Of a DNA stretch of 10,775 nucleotides, positions 5,222 to 10,775 are shown in pieces (the stretch's first letter is position 1; each line of letters starts with the position of its first letter). This DNA comes from Hyphomicrobium sp. (lineage in GTDB: Bacteria > Pseudomonadota > Alphaproteobacteria > Rhizobiales > Hyphomicrobiaceae). The stretch covers positions 1 through 10,775 of the forward strand of contig JAUWCP010000062.1 of NCBI GenBank assembly GCA_030609245.1, given 5' to 3'. Both the position numbers and the translations under genes were made by a program. The notes under the pieces were generated by a model. It was given only the letters and a program-made list of their open reading frames with translations. It did not search any database and was not told the DNA's origin.

Positions 5222-7192
5222 CTACCCCTCCCGCTCATGGAAAAAGTCGTAGATCTTCTGCGCCATTTCAGCAGAAATCCCGTCGACAACTTTGAGATCC
5301 TCCACGCCGGCTCGTGATACAGCCTTCGCCGAGCCGAAGTGCTTGAGCAGTGCGCGCCTGCGGAGTGGGCCGATGCCGCCAATCTCGTCCAGTGGATTGG
5401 CGCTCAGCGCCTTTGCTCGCTTAGCGCGGTGCGCGCCGATCGCAAACCGGTGCACTTCATCGCGCAGGCGCTGCACGAAGTACAAGACCGGATCGCGCGG
5501 CTCCAGCATCAGGGGCTTCTTATGGCCGGCGATGTGGAAATGCTCACGGCCGGCATCGCGCTCGGGCCCTTTGGCAACGCCAATTATGCAAATCTCGTGC
5601 AGCCCGAGGTCCGCTAGTACCTCGCGGGCAACGGAGAACTGGCCGGCGCCACCGTCGATCAGCACAAGATCGGGACGGTCGGGGAATGTGTCTTCTGCGC
5701 TATCTTCCTCGGGCGGAGGCGAACCTGCATCGCCTGCTTCCGACACGAGACGCTGGAAGCGTCGCGTCAGCACCTCGCGCATCATGGCGTAGTCGTCTCC
5801 TGGCGTCAGTGTCGACGATTTGATGTTGAACTTGCGGTATTGACCTTTGACAAAGCCCTCCGCACCCGCGACGACCATTGCTCCGACGGCATTCGCGCCC
5901 TGGATGTGGCTGTTGTCGAACACTTCGATACGGCGCGGCATGGCCGACAACCCGAACCGCTCGGCGACGCCCTCTAGCAATCGGCGTTGCGAGGTCCCTT
6001 CCGCCAGCTTGCGCCCCAACGCCTCGCGCGCATTGACGAGCGCATGCTCGACAAGACCCGTCTTAGTACCGCGCTGCGGCACACGGATCTCGACCTTGCG
6101 CTCGGTCTTGGTAGAGAGTGCCTCGACCAGAACCGCACGGTTTGGCACATCGTGCGAGAGCAGGATCAGCCGCGGCACGGGTTTGTCGTCGTAGAACTGA
6201 GCGATAAAACTGTCCAATACCTCCTCAACAGGCACAGAACGGTCGGCTCTAGGAAAGTACGCGCGGTTGCCCCAGTTCTGACCCGTGCGGAAAAAGAACA
6301 CTTCCACGCAGTTTTGCCCGCCTTCCTGCGTCGCGGCAAAGACATCCGCTTCCTCTATGCCTTCCGGATTGATCGACTGGTCGGCGGTGACGTGCGCCAA
6401 AGCCCATAGACGGTTGCGGTACTTGGCCGCCCGTTCGTACTCGAGCTCCGCAGCAGCATCTTCCATCAGCTGCTGGTACATGCGGCGCACATTCTGGCTT
6501 TCGCCGCGCAGGAAGCGCACCGCCTCGTCGACCAACTTGTTGTAGTCCTCAATGGAAATCTCGCCCGTGCACGGCGCCGCGCAGCGTTTGATCTGATGAA
6601 GCAAGCAGGGGCGCGTACGGCTCTCATAAACGCTGTCGGAACAAGAGCGCAAAAGGAATGCGCGCTGCAACATGTTGATCGTGCGGTCGACGGCACCTGC
6701 CGACGCAAAGGGACCAAAGTAATCGCCTTTGCGGTTGCGCGCGCCGCGGTGCTTCATGATCTGCGGTGCTTGCGTATCGCGCGCTATGAGGATGTAGGGA
6801 AACGATTTGTCGTCACGCAGCAGCACGTTGAAGCGTGGACGAAAGCGTTTAATGAGGTTGGCCTCCAGAAGGAGCGCCTCGGCCTCGGTGCGCACGGTGA
6901 TAAACTCCATGTCGGCTGTCGCCGAGATCATGCGAGCGATGCGGTTTGTGTGGCCGGCAAGTCGCGCGTAGTTGGAGACACGCGCTTTGAGATTGCGCGC
7001 CTTGCCGACGTAGATGACGTTGCCCTCGCGATCGAGCATGCGATAGACGCCGGGAGAAGTGGGCAGGGTCTCGAGATATGCCGCCACAACGTCCGGCCCC
7101 GACTTGTTGGAGCCTGGCGCTTGGACGTCGTCAGGGGCGCTCTCGTTGGCGCGCAAACCTTGCGACGAAGGGTTTGTGTCCTTGGATGGCAT
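5222..7192 (-). CDS. uvrC: UvrABC system protein C (excinuclease subunit C)
   Basis: A 656-residue dual-incision nuclease of nucleotide excision repair; it joins the UvrB-DNA complex and cuts 3' and 5' of a lesion. The domains are in order. A GIY-YIG nuclease (about 44-125) has PGVY, IYVGKARNLKAR with Arg71, and Glu110. A four-Cys set follows: Cys184, 196, 204 and 208, with the same 12/8/4 spacing as the [4Fe-4S] ligands reported for E. coli UvrC. A UVR UvrB-binding motif (ELEYERAAKYRN) lies near 249-260. The RNase H-like endonuclease has Asp426 in FDNSH, Asp513 in LIDGG and His581 in EVHRF. Tandem helix-hairpin-helix motifs (about 598-652) complete it. All catalytic residues are present. An acidic Pro/Glu linker (484-506) interrupts the RNase H domain. 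ATG 7192 lies 57 bases after the HAD gene and has no clear ribosome-binding site, so the exact start is less sure. Confidence 0.97.
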   Translation of the reverse strand: MPSKDTNPSSQGLRANESAPDDVQAPGSNKSGPDVVAAYLETLPTSPGVYRMLDREGNVIYVGKARNLKARVSNYARLAGHTNRIARMISATADMEFITVRTEAEALLLEANLIKRFRPRFNVLLRDDKSFPYILIARDTQAPQIMKHRGARNRKGDYFGPFASAGAVDRTINMLQRAFLLRSCSDSVYESRTRPCLLHQIKRCAAPCTGEISIEDYNKLVDEAVRFLRGESQNVRRMYQQLMEDAAAELEYERAAKYRNRLWALAHVTADQSINPEGIEEADVFAATQEGGQNCVEVFFFRTGQNWGNRAYFPRADRSVPVEEVLDSFIAQFYDDKPVPRLILLSHDVPNRAVLVEALSTKTERKVEIRVPQRGTKTGLVEHALVNAREALGRKLAEGTSQRRLLEGVAERFGLSAMPRRIEVFDNSHIQGANAVGAMVVAGAEGFVKGQYRKFNIKSSTLTPGDDYAMMREVLTRRFQRLVSEAGDAGSPPPEEDSAEDTFPDRPDLVLIDGGAGQFSVAREVLADLGLHEICIIGVAKGPERDAGREHFHIAGHKKPLMLEPRDPVLYFVQRLRDEVHRFAIGAHRAKRAKALSANPLDEIGGIGPLRRRALLKHFGSAKAVSRAGVEDLKVVDGISAEMAQKIYDFFHEREG

Positions 7193-7249
7193 TTAAAATA
7201 GATCGGCCTGCGACCGCGCACCGTCAAGCACGATAGCTGTGCTGCTGCG

Positions 7250-8125
7250 TTACCAGGCGAGCCGGGCCATCGCCGCGATGGGTCGCGCGCCCCCAGGCGG
7301 GAAGAGATTGTCCAGGGCGGCCGCGTCGAGATCGCTGGTCACGTGCACGCCACTGGCGATGAAAACGGAGCGCACGCCGGCCGCTGCGGCTCCCGCAATA
7401 TCGGTGTGTACACCATCACCAATCGCCAGAAGGCGCGAGCGCTCCACGCCGCCAGGACGTAAGTCTTCAAGCGTCGCCAGTGCCTTTTCGTATATCGGTA
7501 AGTACGGCTTGCCCGCATACGCCACTTTGCCACCCAGACGCTCATAGTGCTGAGCCAGAGCCCCAGCGCAATAGATGAGGCGCCCGCCTCGCTCCACTCG
7601 CACGTCGGGATTGGCGCAAATCATCGGAAGCTTTCGTGCGGCAAAGTGAGCAAGCCTTTCGGCATAGTCGTCAGATGTTTCACGCTCATCGTCGAATAGG
7701 CCGGTGCATACGATCGCTTCGGCCGCTTCTGCCTCACCGCACCTCACATCAATTCCCGAAAAAATCTCCAAATCGCGCTCTGGGCCTAAGTGCACGACCG
7801 TGTGGCCTTCGTAAGCCCGTATCATCGCGCGCGCTACGTCACCAGAGCTGACGATGCCATCCCAACTTGTGCGGGGCACACCAATGCGATCGAGCTGGGC
7901 GGCGACGCCGTCGCGCGGTCGCGGCGAGTTTGAAACAAGCACGACAAGACCACCGTCTTGGCGAAAGCGCTCGCAGGCCGTGCACGCATCCCGAAAGGGA
8001 CGCACGCCGTTGTGCATCACACCCCAAATGTCGATGAACCACCCGCGCGTCTCAGCGGCGAGCGGCGCGATCGATTCAAGAATCGGGATGGGCGCCAAGT
8101 TCTGGGGCGAAGGCGAAATTGACAT
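7250..8125 (-). CDS. HAD superfamily class IIA hydrolase (TIGR01459 type)
   Basis: A 291-residue cytoplasmic phosphatase-like protein of the NagD-related class IIA HAD group with a C2 cap. Motif I is FIDIWGVMHNG with nucleophile Asp32. Motif II is LVSNS (about 63-67), motif III Lys206 is in YAGKPYLPIYEKAL, and motif IV is AIGDGVHTDIAGA (Asp237, Asp242). The usual second Asp of the DxD nucleophile motif is Trp34 (DIW), which I recall as characteristic of this alphaproteobacterial subfamily. Its substrate is unknown to me; a sugar or nucleotide phosphate would be typical. ATG 8125 is preferred over an in-frame TTG at 8152, being preceded by AGGCAGG and giving a compact N terminus. The gene starts 30 bases after the EAL gene and ends 57 bases before uvrC, which suggests one EAL-HAD-uvrC transcript. 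Confidence 0.9.
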   Translation of the reverse strand: MSISPSPQNLAPIPILESIAPLAAETRGWFIDIWGVMHNGVRPFRDACTACERFRQDGGLVVLVSNSPRPRDGVAAQLDRIGVPRTSWDGIVSSGDVARAMIRAYEGHTVVHLGPERDLEIFSGIDVRCGEAEAAEAIVCTGLFDDERETSDDYAERLAHFAARKLPMICANPDVRVERGGRLIYCAGALAQHYERLGGKVAYAGKPYLPIYEKALATLEDLRPGGVERSRLLAIGDGVHTDIAGAAAAGVRSVFIASGVHVTSDLDAAALDNLFPPGGARPIAAMARLAW

Positions 8126-8155
8126 GCGCCTGCCTAGCCGCAGTGCGGCCAAAGC

Positions 8156-9865
8156 TCAAGCGGCGGCGATGCCGGCGCCCTTAAGGCGCTGCGGAGCGGT
8201 GGCCTGCGGGGCGCCAAACAGCAGTCCCTGGCCCAACTGCACGCCAAAGTCGAGCGCCGTCGTGCGTTTGGCCTCATGGTCGATACCGCCCACGATCAGC
8301 GTCAAACCAAGTTCTCTCAGATACCTGCAAATATCGTTTGCAGGCACCGGGCCGCGGGTTCCCGGCAAGCCCTTTCTGAATACGTCGACGCTGAGTTTCA
8401 AGAAAGCGAAGCCGGCGTCACTCAGCGCAGCAAAGTCAAAATTGAGATCGCTCACGCCCTCAAGGCCAAAACGGAACCCGAGACCGCGCATGTCGGTGAG
8501 GGCACCCCGTTGCGGGCCCGAGAAGGCTAAGACTTCTGACTGCGAAAAGGAGAGCACCAGCTGGTCGACCAGCTCTTGACGGTCGCGATAAGCATCGGCG
8601 AATGCGTCGAGGAATTGATCGGAGTCGAGCGACTCCGCACTCGTTGCGACGAAGATCGAACCCTTGTGCCCCCTCTTTGAAAGCGATGTGGCAGCTTCAG
8701 CGGCTCGTCTCACGCGAGTGCTGTCGAGCAGCGGCGTCAAACCCGTCTTCGACAGCGCAGGATCACGAAGCGAACCAGGGAGGACAGCGCCTCTGGGGTC
8801 ACGCAAATACACGACCAGCTCGTGGTGGTGCGCTTTGGCGTCGGCGAGACCCAAGATGGGGTCCAAGACAACATCGACGCGGTTGGCGCTAATCGCCTCA
8901 CCCAGAGCGGAAAGCCGCGCGTGCACCGGCACAATTGGCGGCGGGAGTGGTCCCTTGGCCTTTTGGGTGCTGGCACTCCTAGGTGGCGGCGCCTTGGTGG
9001 CTGCCGCGCGCATGTCTTGAGCTGCGGAATGTAAGGCGTCGACAGACGCCTTGAGTGCGCTTTCATGGCGCTGCTCGCTGGGCGGCGCGGAACTGGGGGC
9101 AGCCTCGGCGACATCAGCCTCCTTGGCGAGTTTCTTGAGCATCCCCTGCACGGCCTCAAGATCGGTCTCTGACTGGTGATTTGGCTGCGGGGCCTCGTCA
9201 CGCTTGGCCGGCCTCTCAGATTGCGGTCCGCTCGCAGGGCGGAATGCCCAATAGTCGTTCGTATGCTCCGGCGCTGGCGCGCTGACCGGCCAACGAGTTG
9301 ACTCCTTTATATGCCGCGGCTCGGGAACTTGCGGCAATGCCGCCCCGGCGAACGAAGGAGGTGCCAGACTGGCACTGGGACCGGCACTGGGACCGGCACT
9401 GGGGATCGCAGGTGGCGGCACAGCGACTGCGGCGTCACGCTGCGGAGGCGGCATCGCCGAACCAACGGGCGCGCCGAAAGCATCGCCACCGGTTCTCGAA
9501 ACTGGCGCCAGCCTGGGCCGGCTCGCTGCCTGTGTCGCGGTTGGCGCTTGCAGATTGGGTTCTGGCAGCTGACCGGGTCCGGGCCTTCGACCCGTCAGGT
9601 TGGCCACTTCGTTTTCCAGGCGTATCACTTCTTTGGCCAACACTTCGACACGCTCGGAGCGGCGAACCAGCGTGTGCAGCGCCATAGACGCGACGAAAAC
9701 GCCAACGGCGGCAACCAGCGACTGGAGGATGGAAACGTCGAATTGCAGGTAGGCGCCGAGGAAGATAGCGACCGTCACGAGAGCAATTGCGCCCTTCACA
9801 ATGACGTCCACCACATCGCTCTTACGCTTTATAGGGTTGTTTCTGTCGGCATTAATGCTCGTCAT
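8156..9865 (-). CDS. TipF-like membrane protein with degenerate EAL domain
   Basis: A 569-residue protein with two N-terminal transmembrane helices (about 21-40 and 47-67), a short coiled coil (about 69-92, SERVEVLAKEVIRLENEV), a long Pro/Ala-rich linker (about 93-315) and a C-terminal EAL domain (about 316-560). This matches Caulobacter TipF, a polar c-di-GMP-binding flagellar assembly protein; a similar role is inferred. The EAL core is recognisable but lacks catalytic residues: the EAL motif reads ELV (349-351), the VNLS Asn is replaced (FVATS, 405-409), the ExTE strand is LSFSQSE, and DDFGTG is replaced by LEGVSDL (468-474). The Lys of LKxD survives as Lys490 (FLKLS). Phosphodiesterase activity is therefore unlikely; ligand binding or scaffolding is more plausible. 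ATG 9865 places the helices near the N terminus, though its ribosome-binding site is weak; an in-frame GTG at 9973 would add 36 residues. First gene of EAL-HAD-uvrC. Confidence 0.82.
   Translation of the reverse strand: MTSINADRNNPIKRKSDVVDVIVKGAIALVTVAIFLGAYLQFDVSILQSLVAAVGVFVASMALHTLVRRSERVEVLAKEVIRLENEVANLTGRRPGPGQLPEPNLQAPTATQAASRPRLAPVSRTGGDAFGAPVGSAMPPPQRDAAVAVPPPAIPSAGPSAGPSASLAPPSFAGAALPQVPEPRHIKESTRWPVSAPAPEHTNDYWAFRPASGPQSERPAKRDEAPQPNHQSETDLEAVQGMLKKLAKEADVAEAAPSSAPPSEQRHESALKASVDALHSAAQDMRAAATKAPPPRSASTQKAKGPLPPPIVPVHARLSALGEAISANRVDVVLDPILGLADAKAHHHELVVYLRDPRGAVLPGSLRDPALSKTGLTPLLDSTRVRRAAEAATSLSKRGHKGSIFVATSAESLDSDQFLDAFADAYRDRQELVDQLVLSFSQSEVLAFSGPQRGALTDMRGLGFRFGLEGVSDLNFDFAALSDAGFAFLKLSVDVFRKGLPGTRGPVPANDICRYLRELGLTLIVGGIDHEAKRTTALDFGVQLGQGLLFGAPQATAPQRLKGAGIAAA
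9371..9404. repeat. 12-bp tandem repeat in the Pro/Ala linker of the EAL gene
   Basis: GGCACTGGGACC occurs at 9371-9382 and 9383-9394, followed by a partial third copy (GGCACTGGGG, 9395-9404). On the minus strand it encodes repeated Gly-Pro-Ser-Ala units in the linker. The period is in frame, so copy changes would only alter linker length. Confidence 0.85.
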
Positions 9866-10292
9866 GGAAGTGTGGCCCGTCACCCGATCCGATTCGCGTC
9901 TAAAGGGAGCTTTTCGTTCCCTACGCGCTAGCGCAATGACAGGGAGAGCATTTTCACCAGGTTTTTCAGGCACACGCTAGTGATTCGTCAGACGATTGTG
10001 CCAAACGAGCCATCAATCGCCCGGCATATGCTGCCAGCAGGCACAAGCGAATCGCCATTCGTGGGTGGTCCGGGTTAAGGGCAGGTTTCAATAATCAGCC
10101 ATCGGTCAGAACTAAATTGCCGCACGGCAGCGATGCCTGGGGATTGCCACGACACGCCCTATTCACGCCTCAGGTTGGCCAGGCGCAAACCCGAATCTGA
10201 TGCTCATTTAGAACTCGTTAGCCGAATCGACGTGCTATCGTTGTGTCCGGGCGTTCTCTCGCAGTCCCGGCGTTAATGGAGGGGAATGCCCA
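9866..10292. other. Divergent intergenic region between the EAL gene and the SDR-like gene
   Basis: These 427 bases must hold the promoters of the EAL-HAD-uvrC block and of the SDR-like gene, but I cannot place -35/-10 pairs with confidence. Several short dyads are visible: TGCC-AGCA-GGCA (10032-10043), CGAAT-CGCC-ATTCG (10048-10061), and the tight palindrome TGCCGCACGGCA (10118-10129), which could be an operator. The part to 9973 can also be read as an in-frame N-terminal extension of the EAL protein. No RNA gene was recognised. Confidence 0.45.
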
Positions 10293-10775
10293 ATGCTCAT
10301 GACAGCGATTGGCAGAGATCTTTGTGCGTCTTTCTACGGTGAGCTTGCGGGCGTCCGCACGCTCATCACCGGACTTTCGCCCGAATGCGGCGTGGACGTT
10401 GCGCGCGCTTTTGCCGACCATAAGGCCCGGCTCGTGTTGCATGTGGGCGAATGTTCGCCCGAAACGGACGCACTTGTACCGCTGCTGAACGAGACGGCCT
10501 GGGATATCAAGCTTTTTACGGATGCGTGCCAAAGCTCGGACGAGGCTGTGCGTTTTGCACAAAACGCAGTCCAGGCCTTTGGCGGCCTCGACGTGGTCAT
10601 CAATATGATCCCCGTAACGGCCGCCGATCTCAAGGACCGGGTCAGCATCACCGACGTCGAAGACATGGTGTCGGAAAAGCTGACCATGCCATTGCTCACG
10701 ACGCGCGTCGTCGCCAACCGCATGCGCCTCACCTTAACGGAGGGCCTCGTCCTCAACGTTATGACCATGCCCGCA
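10293..10775 (+). CDS. SDR-fold (short-chain dehydrogenase-like) protein, N-terminal part, cut by window end
   Basis: An open frame of 161 codons from ATG 10293 runs off the window without a stop. GGAGGGG (10278-10284) sits eight bases before the ATG, an excellent ribosome-binding site. The fold signs are of a short-chain dehydrogenase/reductase: beta-1 and turn VRTLITGLSPECG (21-33), helix VARAFADHKARLVLHV (36-51), an Asp near the end of beta-3 (FTD, 75-77), beta-4 FGGLDVVINMIP (96-107) and beta-5 GLVLNVMTMPA (151-161). Canonical residues are altered: the middle Gly of TGxxxGxG is Glu31, NNAG reads NMIP, the helix-4 Asn aligns with Lys129, and the active-site Ser with Thr158. The YxxxK motif lies beyond the window. 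It may be an inactive or divergent SDR; substrate unknown. It is divergent from the EAL gene. Confidence 0.75.
   Translation, partial: MLMTAIGRDLCASFYGELAGVRTLITGLSPECGVDVARAFADHKARLVLHVGECSPETDALVPLLNETAWDIKLFTDACQSSDEAVRFAQNAVQAFGGLDVVINMIPVTAADLKDRVSITDVEDMVSEKLTMPLLTTRVVANRMRLTLTEGLVLNVMTMPA

Noticed and set aside
6596..7201. A 201-residue plus-strand open frame opposite the N-terminal half of uvrC.
   Set aside because: It is a long high-GC shadow of uvrC; the UvrC motifs on the minus strand are unambiguous.
7854..8579. A 241-residue plus-strand open frame spanning the HAD/EAL junction.
   Set aside because: It is antisense to two recognised genes, with a composition typical of a shadow frame.

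Overview
The window looks like chromosomal DNA of an alphaproteobacterium, most likely order Hyphomicrobiales (Rhizobiales) and perhaps a Hyphomicrobium/Rhodomicrobium relative. The reasons are high-GC coding DNA, the uvrC / pgsA / moaD / moaE gene set on one strand, a TIGR01459-type HAD hydrolase beside a membrane-anchored EAL protein, an Extensin_C-type protein, and a CtrA-like site in front of a cell-division amidase. This placement is inference from recognised families, not from a search.

Layout: (1) 1-124 is an AT-rich stub (about 35% GC over the first 110 bases) encoding the C-terminal end of a CheY-like receiver on the minus strand. It breaks abruptly into GC-rich DNA. (2) 125-592 holds no recognisable gene and is followed by a strong hairpin terminator (593-622). 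(3) 648-1946 (-) is a periplasmic N-acetylmuramoyl-L-alanine amidase with an AMIN domain. Its upstream region carries a perfect 9-bp inverted repeat and a CtrA-box-like sequence. (4) 2133-3465 (-) is a tight operon pgsA-moaD-moaE: phosphatidylglycerophosphate synthase and the two molybdopterin synthase subunits. (5) 3584-4588 (-) is a membrane-anchored Extensin_C protein with an Ala/Lys-rich insertion. (6) 4915-5136 (+) is a small two-helix membrane protein of unknown function, divergent from the extensin gene. (7) 5222-7192 (-) is uvrC, 7250-8125 (-) a class IIA HAD phosphatase, and 8156-9865 (-) a TipF-like transmembrane protein with a degenerate EAL domain. These three are closely spaced and probably co-transcribed. 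(8) After a 427-bp divergent intergenic region, 10293-10775 (+) is the start of an SDR-fold protein cut by the window end.

Functionally the window mixes housekeeping (nucleotide excision repair, phospholipid synthesis, molybdenum cofactor synthesis) with envelope and cell-cycle functions (septal amidase, Extensin_C protein, putative c-di-GMP-binding polar/flagellar protein). No mobile element, CRISPR array or RNA gene was identified. No clearly new multi-gene system is visible. The points most worth a second look are the composition break at the left edge, the insertion inside the Extensin_C domain, the EAL protein without its catalytic residues, and the SDR-like protein lacking canonical SDR residues.
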